Assembly (NCBI GenBank): GCA_026390675.1
Contig: JAPLFM010000293.1
Span: 1-33,086, forward strand
DNA: 33,086 bases
Direction: 5' to 3'
Source: Candidatus Kapaibacterium sp.
Lineage (GTDB): Bacteria; Bacteroidota; Ignavibacteria; Kapaibacteriales; UBA2268
The position numbers were made by a program, and so were the translations under genes. This document shows, piece after piece, positions 6,678-15,947 of the stretch (positions are counted from its first letter, which is position 1; each line of letters opens with the position of its first letter). A model generated the notes under the pieces. It had not been told where the DNA came from. It did no database searches and saw only the letters and a program-made list of their open reading frames with translations.

Positions 6678-9173
6678 CTAAAAACTAAATACATCAGCTC
6701 TTAAATTTATCATACGTGGAGTGCCAAAATGAGACCCTCCAAAACTTGATTCAAATTTATACAAATAAGCCGTATCAAAAATATTAAGCACAGAAAGTGT
6801 TAATTTAAAAGGTAAATTAGCAAGTTTTCTAAAGTCAACTCCAGCAGACAAATCAAATATAGCATGAGGTGCTACTGATTTGTCAGGCGAGCCTTCCATT
6901 TCAGAATCTAAACTAAGCATATCAATTACTTTATCACTATATCCTCTTCGCTTTAGTTCTAATCTTGATTGAGCAGCATCTAAGCCTTTGCCAAGACTAT
7001 CAACCAAATCAAATGGCAATCCAGAATCAAATCTACCTCCAAGAGTTGCAAATATTCCACTACCAAAATTGTAGTTGATATTAAAAGCAGCAGTTAATAA
7101 TTGATTATGTTCTGTTGGGAAAAAATCTTCTCCAGCAAATGGATGAGAATAGTTATGTCCTTCTTCGCCCAAAATTAATCCAGAAGAAATAGGTGAGCTA
7201 CCATCATCTGGTTTTAAACCTACTGAAAAACAAGTGCTGAAAGATAAAAACCCTGAGAAATTGTTCCAATTATTTAATTTAACTTGAAGTTCACCTCCGG
7301 CAACAAGTCCATTTTTAAGATTAACTGGAAAAATTACTCCTGAATTGCCCAACTCTACCTTAACTATAAAATCTTCAATTAATTTACCATATCCAGCCAA
7401 ATCAATTGTCACATAATCATTTAATTTATATAAACCTCCTATTTCCAAAATATGAGATTTTTCGCTTTTTACTTTATTATCTATTCCCATTTGATCTTTT
7501 CCTGTAAGAGTTGCTGCTTCGATTGAACTTGAAACTAATATGTTTTCCAAAGGGCTTTGCATTGCAATCCTATTATAGGAAGCTCTCAAAATTAAATCTT
7601 CATTGACCAAATAATTTGCTCCTAATCTAAGTGACAAATTGTTTTCTGCTTTAAATAAATTAAAATAGTCATATCTCAAACCTACACTCAAATTCCACTT
7701 TTCAAAAGGGATTACATCTTGAACATAAGCAAATAATCTATTCCCATCTTTACTTTGGTCTACTAAAAATGGCTTGCTACCAGATCGAGTAATATCATAA
7801 GGAACAAACCTTTCATCGCCACCACTACTATCAGCTGTAGAAAGGCTTCTATTAGTAACTGCAAATGATAAATATTCTTTTAATGGATATACTTCTCCTC
7901 CAATACCAGCTTTGAAATTATCATTTTCTAATATTTTTGTTGTAAATTCTAACATTCCACCTATTACTTTATTATCTCTTTTGCCTCCCATAAAATATTT
8001 TTCATTTTGGAGAGCTTTGATTGAATCAGCAGAATTGGCAATACGATTTATTCCATTACTTGAAATTTCAGCAATATCATTGCGTGTATATCCAACCAAA
8101 CTCATAACAGATTTTTCTCCTAATTCAGCATTTAATCTTAAACCAATCATTGAGTTGGTCATTGCTTGTTTTTGGTCTTGTTTTGAGCTGATTGTGCTAT
8201 TCGGAATATCTAAATTGGAAGTGGAATAAGCACCTAAAATAACTAAATCAATTTTATCACTCAAAAGTGCATCGGCTTTAACAAAAATATTATTTGATTT
8301 GCCAGCATTATGAATAGGGTCACCCAATGATATTGGATCTAAATATCTATCTGTTTTTGAGCTTGATGCACCTACAAATAAAGCTATTTTCTGATCTAAA
8401 TTTCCACCAATTTCTACTCCAGCATCATTACTAGCAAAAGAACCACTTTGTCCAAAAGCATGGGCAAAGATTGGTCTATCAAATCCTGACTTGGTATTAA
8501 TATTCAATATTCCTGCAGTAGCAACTCCATATTCTGCATTTGCTCCACCTCTGATAAAATCCATTGATTTAATATTGCTAGCATTGAAAAGTGATGAGTA
8601 AATTCTAGTTTGATTGCCATAAACAGGGATTCCGTCAATTACATATTGAAGCTGTGCATCTTCGCCTCTTATATGCATTCTCCCATCTTCATCAGGTACA
8701 GTACCAGCGGAATTGAGGATAACTGTTTCTATAAGTTTAGAATTAGAAAAAACAGGCATCTCTTCAATATCTTTTTGAGTATATGTTGTTTTGCCTCCAA
8801 CATTGCCTTTATCTGAAATATCAGCCAAAACAACAATTTCACTTGTTTTTTGCTGCTTAATATTTAAAATAATTTTTTGAGTTAAGCTAGAATTGAGGCT
8901 AACTTTTTTTGAAGAAGTAAGCAAGTCAGATTCGTAATATTCAACTAAATAATTTGAAAAAGGAACATCTCTAAAAGTAAAAGTACCATTTTCGTTTACT
9001 TTGTTTTCTTGAATAATACAATTATTTTGTACATTTTTTAGTACAATTTTGGAATTGGAACTAAACTTCCATTCAGGATATTTTATTTCACCTTTTATAC
9101 TACTAGTTGGTTGAGCAAAAACTAAACTTGAAAAAGTCGAAAACAAAAACATAATAATAAATAATTTTTTCAT
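6678..9173 (-). CDS. TonB-dependent outer-membrane receptor
   Basis: 831 aa. Residues 1-20 are a signal peptide ending in VFAQ. Then come a carboxypeptidase-regulatory-like beta-sandwich (~25-95, with the GTFTFRDVPFSNYLVEY strand pattern typical of Bacteroidota receptors), a TonB-box-like SEIVVLAD (~111), and a plug domain (~130-230: RGEDAQLQYVIDGIPVYG, FIRGGANAEYGVATAGILNI). The rest is a ~600-residue barrel that ends in an aromatic residue (VFSF). ATG start with AAAGGA upstream. Role: TonB-driven uptake of an unidentified ligand across the outer membrane. It is the last gene of a minus-strand cluster, 85 bases after a small membrane-anchored protein. Ligand cannot be inferred from sequence; metal chelates or peptides are possible. 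Confidence 0.92.
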   Translation of the reverse strand: MKKLFIIMFLFSTFSSLVFAQPTSSIKGEIKYPEWKFSSNSKIVLKNVQNNCIIQENKVNENGTFTFRDVPFSNYLVEYYESDLLTSSKKVSLNSSLTQKIILNIKQQKTSEIVVLADISDKGNVGGKTTYTQKDIEEMPVFSNSKLIETVILNSAGTVPDEDGRMHIRGEDAQLQYVIDGIPVYGNQTRIYSSLFNASNIKSMDFIRGGANAEYGVATAGILNINTKSGFDRPIFAHAFGQSGSFASNDAGVEIGGNLDQKIALFVGASSSKTDRYLDPISLGDPIHNAGKSNNIFVKADALLSDKIDLVILGAYSTSNLDIPNSTISSKQDQKQAMTNSMIGLRLNAELGEKSVMSLVGYTRNDIAEISSNGINRIANSADSIKALQNEKYFMGGKRDNKVIGGMLEFTTKILENDNFKAGIGGEVYPLKEYLSFAVTNRSLSTADSSGGDERFVPYDITRSGSKPFLVDQSKDGNRLFAYVQDVIPFEKWNLSVGLRYDYFNLFKAENNLSLRLGANYLVNEDLILRASYNRIAMQSPLENILVSSSIEAATLTGKDQMGIDNKVKSEKSHILEIGGLYKLNDYVTIDLAGYGKLIEDFIVKVELGNSGVIFPVNLKNGLVAGGELQVKLNNWNNFSGFLSFSTCFSVGLKPDDGSSPISSGLILGEEGHNYSHPFAGEDFFPTEHNQLLTAAFNINYNFGSGIFATLGGRFDSGLPFDLVDSLGKGLDAAQSRLELKRRGYSDKVIDMLSLDSEMEGSPDKSVAPHAIFDLSAGVDFRKLANLPFKLTLSVLNIFDTAYLYKFESSFGGSHFGTPRMINLRADVFSF

Positions 9174-9258
9174 TATTTTTCCTTTTAATAATTAATAAAT
9201 AAAACAAACTCTAAGAATTTAATCTTGAGTTTTAAATAAAATTAGCATATTTTATTTA

Positions 9259-9786
9259 TTAAAATCGAGGTGGAGGAGAGGGGAAATCGAGATAAATAGA
9301 AGAATAGTTAGAAATTAAATTTACATTGTTTAATAACAAATATTTGAAAATGATTTCATAACTTAATTTATTAGAAATATAATAAACAAAGCCTATAAAA
9401 ATTGAATTTAATATTTTCTTAATATTATTTGTTTTGTCGTTTATATTTTTTTCAAGATAAGAAAAGAAAGTGCCATACATTTGCTTTTCTTTACTATCAT
9501 TGAGTACAGTATAATAGATTGTACCATCCTTTTCATACTGGCTTATTATATCATAAAGATTATTTTGGTAATGAAATTCACCTTTATTTTCAAATCTAAT
9601 TTTACTTTTAAGTTCTGACTTACTAATGCTAATAATTTCTTTCATTTTTTCACTTTCGCTACTTTTCTTGTATTTTTTGAACTCACTTTTGAAATATGAT
9701 TTTAGTCCATAAAATGCAAATATCCCACCAATAGAATTGATGAGCAAAATAAGAATAAGGAAATATGTAGTAATTTTATTTAGCAA
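9259..9786 (-). CDS. Small membrane-anchored protein of unknown function upstream of a TonB receptor
   Basis: 175 aa. Residues ~6-27 form one hydrophobic segment (uncleaved anchor or signal). They are followed by a basic, charged helix and a beta-rich core with GEFHYQNNLYDII and GTIYYTVLNDSKEKQ. A second hydrophobic stretch (~140-155) and a proline tail (PSPPPRF) end the protein. From memory, short Bacteroidota proteins with the same F-x-Y-x-x-x-x-Y-D-I ... ND-x-x-E pattern and a Pro-rich C-terminus often sit next to TonB-dependent receptors. That link is family knowledge, not proof. No enzymatic motif is visible. It is very AT-rich. Probably cotranscribed with the receptor downstream. Confidence 0.7.
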   Translation of the reverse strand: MLNKITTYFLILILLINSIGGIFAFYGLKSYFKSEFKKYKKSSESEKMKEIISISKSELKSKIRFENKGEFHYQNNLYDIISQYEKDGTIYYTVLNDSKEKQMYGTFFSYLEKNINDKTNNIKKILNSIFIGFVYYISNKLSYEIIFKYLLLNNVNLISNYSSIYLDFPSPPPRF

Positions 9787-9860
9787 GTTTTGAGTATAGT
9801 TTGAAATCCAAAATCTTTTGACTAAAATATGTTTAGTTTATTGTAAAAAGTGGGTTAATA

Positions 9861-10475
9861 TTATGAAACCCATAATTCTTGAAATCCAACAATATGCCAT
9901 CTGTTATTTTCTTTTTTTAATAATACCACTAATGATTGACCCCATTCAGAAATTGCTGTAATAATAATAACAGCTTTTGTTTTTGTTTGATTCACAATTG
10001 GTTTTGATAATTGAATATAGTTCGATTTTCTTTTCTTAATGTCTGTTAAAACTATTTTCTCTTTTAATTCAATATTATTAAATTTAATTTCAAAGTTTTG
10101 AGAGTTTCTAATTTGTTGTTTAAAATAAACAATGTCATTAAAATTTACAAAGTAGGAATTTAGATACTTTAATTTAAATAATGTTTCTATGTGAATTCTA
10201 GATTGATTAGTAGATAGATCTATTTCATAATTATTAGTGTTAGTATCAATTCTTATTACGTCTAAATATTCATTTACAGCATATTTGCCATTTCCAATTA
10301 AAATTATTTCAGAATAAGATTCATATATTGGTATTTTATTCTTTTTATTATCATTTCTTAAAACTGTATTAACAATTGCATAGATTTCATCATCAGTAAC
10401 ATTTTCGAATTCTGGAGCTTTGTTACAAGAACAAAGTATAATTATTATCAATATGATTGTTTTATTAAAAATCAC
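9861..10475 (-). CDS. Putative lipoprotein, unknown function
   Basis: I place the start at GTG 10475, not at the track's TTG 10505. From this GTG the protein begins with a short basic start, a run of Ile/Leu and LCSC, a good lipobox. An AGGA lies about 7 bases upstream, and the GTG overlaps the end of the preceding gene, suggesting translational coupling. This gives about 204 aa with a mature N-terminus CNKAPEFENV. The mature part is mixed alpha/beta, ending in WHIVGFQELWVS, which resembles the closing strands of small NTF2/DUF-like folds, but I do not recognise the family. It lies between an unknown exported protein and the small TonB-receptor-associated membrane protein. Confidence 0.7.
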   Translation of the reverse strand: MIFNKTIILIIIILCSCNKAPEFENVTDDEIYAIVNTVLRNDNKKNKIPIYESYSEIILIGNGKYAVNEYLDVIRIDTNTNNYEIDLSTNQSRIHIETLFKLKYLNSYFVNFNDIVYFKQQIRNSQNFEIKFNNIELKEKIVLTDIKKRKSNYIQLSKPIVNQTKTKAVIIITAISEWGQSLVVLLKKENNRWHIVGFQELWVS

Positions 10476-11196
10476 CGCATGGTCCTGGATCTTCGAAAAC
10501 AACAATTAAATACTTAAACTTAATACCTAAAAATGGAGTAATTTTATTAGAAATAATTGTATGATTTATTAAATCGAAAGGTTTTTCTATGCCTATATCT
10601 AATGAAACACCTCCATATGAATGAGAATTTTCGGCTCTAAGCAATTGATTAAAACTTATCCCAATAGCAGATTTATATTGCCACCAAGGATTTGTATTTG
10701 AAAAATAGTCTAGTTTTGATTTAATAAAAATAGAAGAGGTCAAATTACTATTTCTATTAATAGGTAAATAAAACAAATTAAAATAAGATTTTGAATTAGT
10801 AAGTATTAATGGAATTGAAGCAATATAACTAAAATCTTTTACAGTAAAATCATCATCTTTTTTAAACAATCTTGGAATTTCTACTGTTGCAATTAACCAA
10901 GCTAAATTAAATCCAGTTAAATAATATGATCTTGATAATTCATTATTATTATATTTGTCTTTTTCAATCACATCAAAATTCAGAATATCTAACTGATAGA
11001 AATATTTATTGCGAACCAAACTCTTTGAGTACATTAGTTCATCCAAACCCAAAGTAAAAGATTTTTGATATTCATTTAACGTATATTCAAAATGAACTCC
11101 TGGTTTTACTAAAAGTCTCCCTGGATTAATACACAATAATTCACCTTGAAATGTAAAACTGAGAAATAGTATCAATATGATTTTTTTTGCTTTCAT
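10465..11196 (-). CDS. Exported beta-rich protein, unknown function
   Basis: 243 aa, ATG start. Residues ~1-22 form a signal peptide. The rest alternates aromatic and polar residues (e.g. KYFYQLDILNF, FTPFLGIKFKYL-type strands) as in small outer-membrane beta-barrels or beta-sandwich proteins, with the final strand just before the end. No catalytic motif is recognised. Its stop overlaps the start of the next gene (lipoprotein) by 11 bases, so the two are probably made together. It is the first gene of the minus-strand cluster leading to the TonB receptor. Confidence 0.65.
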   Translation of the reverse strand: MKAKKIILILFLSFTFQGELLCINPGRLLVKPGVHFEYTLNEYQKSFTLGLDELMYSKSLVRNKYFYQLDILNFDVIEKDKYNNNELSRSYYLTGFNLAWLIATVEIPRLFKKDDDFTVKDFSYIASIPLILTNSKSYFNLFYLPINRNSNLTSSIFIKSKLDYFSNTNPWWQYKSAIGISFNQLLRAENSHSYGGVSLDIGIEKPFDLINHTIISNKITPFLGIKFKYLIVVFEDPGPCGDF

Positions 11197-11635
11197 TGAA
11201 AGATATTTTCTAAAAAGAAGAAATTGTTTATCCTAATTTACAAAATAGAAAGCAGAAAAGGCAATAGTATTGTTGCTGATTTGGAAATAATTCAGAAATA
11301 AATATTATTTCTCATTAATTATGAAAAATTATAAAAAGTAACATTAGATTTTTACTTGATTTTTTAAGCTTTAATATTTATTAATAAATTTTAGAAAAAT
11401 ATTTTATGTAGTTACTATCTGAATTAAGTCATTGCAAATATAACTGTTAATTCTATCTATTTAATAAAAACTAATGAATTTCTAATATTGATAGTAACTT
11501 ATTGAAAAACAATATAGATAAGTCTAATTTGATCATATTTGAACAAAAATAGATACAATTTTTTTCTTGCTACTTAAAAAAAATAGAGTTAAATTGAAAT
11601 GATTGTGGAAAACTAAAACCAAGATAGAGGTAAGA
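11197..11635. other. Intergenic region between divergent units, no gene recognised
   Basis: About 440 bases of very AT-rich DNA between the minus-strand cluster and mltD. No convincing ORF, tRNA or terminator was seen. It should hold promoters for both sides, but I could not find a full -33/-7 pair; CATATTTG near 11532 is one base off the -7 consensus. Confidence 0.6.
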
Positions 11636-13999
11636 ATGAAGAAAATAGAAATCAAAAAATCAATATTAATAGCAGGCATAGCACTCACTTTGGGTACTTC
11701 TTTTATCAATAATGCCTATTCTCAATTAGCGAATCAACCAATTAAAGTTCAAAAAAGTGGTAATACTTACCCAGATGAGTTTTCAGAATTAGACGAAACT
11801 CCTTTTACAAGTCAAAATATAGATAAAAATATTGCTAAAGCTCTTGAGTTAGCAAATGAAAAATATAAAAAAGCAATTGAATTAATAGCAAAGAAAGACA
11901 AAGTTGAAGCTAAAAAATTGCTTGATAGTTCTTTTGAGATATTAAACAAATTATCTAATTATCCAAAAATTTCAGATAATAAGGATGTTCAAAGTTTAGT
12001 TGAAAAAATTACTGATACTTATGAGGCTAATTTTACTTCACTTAATGAATTAGATGAGAACTCTCCTGCTGTAGTGGTGCGAGATAAATTCACTAAAGAT
12101 ATTGATAAAGCAACTGAAAATTCTCCAGATATAAAAACCTTAGCACCAGACCAAAGAGATGCAGTTGTAGTAACTAATCCAGTTCCATCTATAAGTTTGC
12201 TAAGCTATCCGGTGGGTGAACAAGAATATATTCAAAAGCATATTAATTATTTATCTCAGACTAAAGCAAAAAAATTCTTTGAAAAATGGATGGAACGTAG
12301 TACAAAATGGTTTCCAATGATGAAACGAATTATTGCAGAAGAAAATATGCCTGAAGAGATTATTTACCTTTCAATGATTGAAAGTGGACTGAATTCTACT
12401 GTAGTTTCTCACGCTAGTGCAGTTGGACTTTGGCAGTTTATGATGGAAACTGGAAGAGATTATAATCTTAACAAGGATTATTCATTTTGGAAAGATGAAA
12501 GGCGAGATCCCGAAAAAGCTACTCGTGCAGCTATGCTTTTTTTGAATGATTTGTACAACAATTTCGGTGATTGGCATTTAGCTCTTGCAGCTTATAACTG
12601 TGGTCAAGGTAAAGTTCAAAAAACTATAAATCAAAGTAAATTGAAAAACCCAAGCTATTGGGATATTCGTAAAATGCTACCTAAGGAAACGAGTCATTAT
12701 GTCGGACAGTACATTGCTGCAGCTTTAATTGCAATGAACCCAAAGGCTTACGGATGCAATACTGATACCTTGAAATTTCAAGATGAGTACAAATATGATA
12801 TTTTTACTTTAAAAGAACCAACTAGTCTGAAAGCTCTTAACTATTGTGCTAATGGTGGTAATCAAAATGTAATTAAAGATTTAAATCCTGAAATCCTTCG
12901 TTCTATAACACCTCCCGATGCTACTGAGTACAAACTTAAAATTCCTTTTGGCACAAAACAAGACTTTATAACTAAGTTTAGTGGATTAACAATTGAAGAA
13001 AAACAACCTTGGATTACACACATTGTTAAAAGAAAAGAAACTTTGGCTTTACTTGCAGAAAGATACAATGTTCCTAAAAATGAACTTCTTGCTATGAACG
13101 ATATTAGAAATATCAAATCAAAATTACAAATTGGCTCTCAAATTAAAATTCCAATTGATGCTGATTCTTACAATTCTATCAATGAAGATTATGATCAAAA
13201 ACTTGCAATTGCTGAGAAATCAAAACCAACAACTAAAATTGAAGAAGATAATTCGAATATAACTCATACTGTTAAAAAAGGTGAGACCTTATTTAGTATT
13301 GCTAGAAGATATGGACTTTCAATAGATGAAATTAAAAGTTTGAATGATATTACAAAAAGTAATGAAAATGTTAAATCTGGACAAGAATTGATAATCGGTA
13401 AAAATGAAGCTAAAGAAAATTTCGCTGTTAAAGCTCCCAAAAAGCAAAAGGTTGAACAGGTAAAGATAGTAAGTCACAAGGTTAAGAAAAATGAAACTCT
13501 TAGTAGAATTGCTGATGATTATGGTGTTACTGCAAATGCAATAATGGAACTTAACAACCTAAAAAGACAAAAAGTAAAAACTGGACAAATCCTAAAAATC
13601 GAAACTGTTACCACTAAAACTACTTCAAAAAACAACAATTCTTATGCAGCTAAAACTACTAAAGTTCATAAAGTTAAAAAAGGTGAAAACCTTTCTATGA
13701 TTGCAGCAAAATATGATGTTTCAGAAGAAGATTTGAAAGAAATGAATCCAAAATCAATTTCTGGTAATACTTTGTTCTCTGGCACAAAACTTAAAATTCC
13801 AAGTAATGAATCTAAGGGTTCTTCATCTGCTCCAGAAAAAGAAGTTAATAATGTTCCTAAGTTTTATAAAGTAAGAGCTGGCGAAACATTATATTCGATT
13901 GCTAATAAATTTGGTTTGAGTGTAAAATCAATCCAATCAAAAAATAAAAACTTAGATGAAAGTGGTTTAAAATCTGGACAAAAGATAAAGCTTCAATAA
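11636..13999 (+). CDS. mltD: MltD-like membrane-bound lytic murein transglycosylase with five LysM repeats
   Basis: The start is the ATG at 11636, preceded by a strong AGAGG Shine-Dalgarno; the track's TTG at 11603 lacks one. 787 aa: an N-terminal signal/anchor (~9-28, ending NNAYSQ), a charged helical linker, and an SLT lysozyme-like domain around residues 220-350. The catalytic Glu is in MIESGLN (~249), followed by SAVGLWQFMMETG and ALAAYNCGQGKV. After ~residue 459 come five LysM peptidoglycan-binding repeats, each starting like H-x-V-K-x-x-E-T-L and separated by polar linkers. It cleaves peptidoglycan glycan strands, giving 1,6-anhydro ends, in the periplasm. Five LysM copies is more than the two in E. 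coli MltD. Confidence 0.92.
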   Translation: MKKIEIKKSILIAGIALTLGTSFINNAYSQLANQPIKVQKSGNTYPDEFSELDETPFTSQNIDKNIAKALELANEKYKKAIELIAKKDKVEAKKLLDSSFEILNKLSNYPKISDNKDVQSLVEKITDTYEANFTSLNELDENSPAVVVRDKFTKDIDKATENSPDIKTLAPDQRDAVVVTNPVPSISLLSYPVGEQEYIQKHINYLSQTKAKKFFEKWMERSTKWFPMMKRIIAEENMPEEIIYLSMIESGLNSTVVSHASAVGLWQFMMETGRDYNLNKDYSFWKDERRDPEKATRAAMLFLNDLYNNFGDWHLALAAYNCGQGKVQKTINQSKLKNPSYWDIRKMLPKETSHYVGQYIAAALIAMNPKAYGCNTDTLKFQDEYKYDIFTLKEPTSLKALNYCANGGNQNVIKDLNPEILRSITPPDATEYKLKIPFGTKQDFITKFSGLTIEEKQPWITHIVKRKETLALLAERYNVPKNELLAMNDIRNIKSKLQIGSQIKIPIDADSYNSINEDYDQKLAIAEKSKPTTKIEEDNSNITHTVKKGETLFSIARRYGLSIDEIKSLNDITKSNENVKSGQELIIGKNEAKENFAVKAPKKQKVEQVKIVSHKVKKNETLSRIADDYGVTANAIMELNNLKRQKVKTGQILKIETVTTKTTSKNNNSYAAKTTKVHKVKKGENLSMIAAKYDVSEEDLKEMNPKSISGNTLFSGTKLKIPSNESKGSSSAPEKEVNNVPKFYKVRAGETLYSIANKFGLSVKSIQSKNKNLDESGLKSGQKIKLQ

Positions 14000-14025
14000 A
14001 TTTTATAGTTATTAAATATTAAATT

Positions 14026-14054
14026 AACCTGCTCTAATCAAGCAGGTTTTTTTA
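14026..14054 (+). terminator. Rho-independent terminator after mltD
   Basis: The stem AACCTGCT/AGCAGGTT with a 7-nt loop is followed by a run of seven to eight T. It lies 27 bases after the stop codon. Confidence 0.87.
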
Positions 14055-14073
14055 TGTGCACTAAGAAATTCCA

Positions 14074-14150
14074 TTCCTTAGTTCCTTAGGAACGGAATAT
14101 CGGTAGAAAATAGATACAAACAAATCCATAAGCACCGTAGGTGCGAAAAA
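14074..14150. repeat. Palindromic intergenic repeat with two related hairpins
   Basis: Two 13-base palindromes of the same design, GTTCCTTAGGAAC (14081-14093) and GCACCGTAGGTGC (14132-14144), lie 38 bases apart. Both follow the pattern G-N-N-CC-N-TAGG-N-N-C and are followed by purine-rich CGGAATAT.. or CGAAAAA. The first is flanked by ATTCC...GGAAT, which lengthens the stem. Between them is GGTAGAAAATAGATACAAA. The style matches dispersed non-coding repeats with CCGTAGG cores that I recall from several bacterial genomes, but no further copy is present in this window. Confidence 0.5.
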
Positions 14151-14261
14151 TAAAGCAATCATATTCAACAAAAAACTATGGTAAATTGAAGTAGTTTTGT
14201 AATTTTGAAGTACAATAATTAAAATTAAAAAATTGTAACAATTAAAGAGCAGACGGTTAAT

Positions 14262-14621
14262 ATGTATTCAGATGATGAATTAAAACTAAAAATTAAAGAA
14301 TTATTTCCACCCAAAGGAAGATTAAGACAAAGAGATTTTATTATATACCAATTTTTACTTTTTATAGTTTTGATAGTAACTTATCTTGCTGCGATAGCTG
14401 GAGTACCCTTTGTATTTTTTTTAATATTTTTTTTGATAATGGTTGAAATTTACATAACAGCTAAACGACTTCAGGATTGTAATTTTTCAGGACTATTTTC
14501 TCTATTTATACTTATACCAACAATAAATGTGTTAGGCGTGCTTTTTTTATTAATTTATCCAGCTACAAAAGGGGAAAATGAATACGGGAATGATCCAAGA
14601 GAGCAAAATATAATTACCTAA
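14262..14621 (+). CDS. DUF805-family inner-membrane protein
   Basis: 119 aa. A polar N-terminus with GRLRQRDFI (the usual DUF805 start of a G-R-x-x-R-x-x-F/Y-W/I type) is followed by three to four hydrophobic segments (~28-47, 49-63, 78-98). The hallmark AKRLQDCNFSGL (family: A-x-R-L-H-D-x-x-x-S-G) lies between them, and the end is PATKGENEYGNDP, the family's typical G-x-N-x-Y-G-x-D-P terminus. The molecular function of DUF805 is unknown. It stands between a repeat region and a sigma-54 activator on the same strand, with 110 bases to the next gene and no terminator seen. Confidence 0.88.
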   Translation: MYSDDELKLKIKELFPPKGRLRQRDFIIYQFLLFIVLIVTYLAAIAGVPFVFFLIFFLIMVEIYITAKRLQDCNFSGLFSLFILIPTINVLGVLFLLIYPATKGENEYGNDPREQNIIT

Positions 14622-14731
14622 TAGATCCCCCACCTACCTGCTAAAATGTCAGATATTTTGCTAAAAATATCTTTATCTAAAAATATTATCTACATTTTTT
14701 AGTCTTTATCTATTCTTAAATATAAAAAGCT

Positions 14732-15931
14732 ATGATAGATAATTTTAATAAAGTATTACAGCACAGATTTGGGCTAATTGGCGAATCTCCAGCAATGAAA
14801 GAAGCAGTTGATATGCTATTGCAAGCCTCTCCAACTGACTTGACTATACTTATTACTGGCGATACAGGCACAGGAAAGGAAGTTTTTGCTAATGCTGTTC
14901 ACTCACTTAGCAATAGAAAGAAATTCCCCTTTGTAAGCGTTAATTGTGGTGCTATCCCAGAAACTTTGCTCGAATCTGAACTTTTTGGACACGAAAAGGG
15001 TGCTTTTACCGGTGCTCAAGACCAAAGAAAAGGTTTTTTTGAAGTAGCCAATAAAGGTACTATTTTCCTTGATGAAATTGGTGAAATGCCATATAGCACT
15101 CAAGTTAAACTTTTGCGCATATTGGAATCAGGTGAATTTTCTCGTCTAGGCTCTTCAGTAGTTCACAAAGTAGATGTGAGGGTAATTGCAGCTACCAATA
15201 GGAATCTTGAAGAAGAAGTAAGAGATGGCAATTTCAGACAAGATCTTTATTTCAGATTGAAAAATGTATTTATATATCTACCCGAATTAAGAAAACATCC
15301 AGATGATATTCCACTTTTGATAGAATATTTCTCTCGAAACGTTTGTGAAAAAATTGGACTGAAATATGATGGTTCTTCTTCTGATGCAATTGAAATATTA
15401 ACTCGTCAGACTTGGCCAGGAAATATAAGAGAGCTAAAAAACTTAGTAGAAACAATGATAACTCTTGAAAAAGCAAGTTATCTTACTCCAGAAATTGTTC
15501 GTAAGTACGTGAAGCCATCTTTGCCTCCACACGTAGATTTTCCTGTTATGGATTCTAATTCTTTAGTCAGAATTCCAAAGCAAGATCAAACTGGCAATGG
15601 TCAATTTGAGCTTGGCTTGATTTTCCGTAGTATATTAGCTTTACAAAATGAAATATCTGATGTAAAAACTATGCTTCGCCATACTATGAGTGATATTGAA
15701 CAAATTAAATTCTCAAAAAATGAAATTCAATATCAGAAAGTGGAACAAATAAAATCTGATGAAGAGTATTTTGAAAATCTTGAAAATCTAAAACTTGAAG
15801 ATATGGAAAAGCAACTTATTACTGAAGCATTACGCAGATATCACAATAATCGTAGGCAAGCAGCAAGTGCTTTGGGAGTAAGCGAAAGAACACTTTATAG
15901 AAAAATATCTGATTATGAAATTACTGAATAA
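14732..15931 (+). CDS. Sigma-54-dependent transcriptional activator without receiver domain
   Basis: 399 aa. The AAA+ domain starts almost at the N-terminus: Walker A GDTGTGKE (~43-50), the sigma-54 contact loop GAFTGA (~90-95), Walker B TIFLDEIGE (~110), the sensor I AATNR and the R-finger region RQDLYFRL. WPGNIRELKNL lies at the end of the AAA lid. A variable linker (~265-350) leads to a C-terminal Fis-type helix-turn-helix (RRQAASALGVSERTLYRKI, ~369-390). No phosphoacceptor or sensory domain is present, so activity must be set by expression or a partner, as in PspF-type activators. Targets are unknown. It is followed 16 bases later by tyrS, perhaps in one transcript. Confidence 0.93.
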   Translation: MIDNFNKVLQHRFGLIGESPAMKEAVDMLLQASPTDLTILITGDTGTGKEVFANAVHSLSNRKKFPFVSVNCGAIPETLLESELFGHEKGAFTGAQDQRKGFFEVANKGTIFLDEIGEMPYSTQVKLLRILESGEFSRLGSSVVHKVDVRVIAATNRNLEEEVRDGNFRQDLYFRLKNVFIYLPELRKHPDDIPLLIEYFSRNVCEKIGLKYDGSSSDAIEILTRQTWPGNIRELKNLVETMITLEKASYLTPEIVRKYVKPSLPPHVDFPVMDSNSLVRIPKQDQTGNGQFELGLIFRSILALQNEISDVKTMLRHTMSDIEQIKFSKNEIQYQKVEQIKSDEEYFENLENLKLEDMEKQLITEALRRYHNNRRQAASALGVSERTLYRKISDYEITE

Positions 15932-15947
15932 CAATTAAAATATATAT

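Noticed and set aside
11410-11499. 10-base inverted repeat AGTTACTATC ... GATAGTAACT flanking ~70 bases
   Set aside because: In such AT-rich DNA a 10-base match over this distance is not surprising, and no other structure supports it.
11603-11635. Upstream TTG start of the lytic transglycosylase
   Set aside because: The ATG at 11636 has a strong AGAGG site and begins a proper signal sequence.
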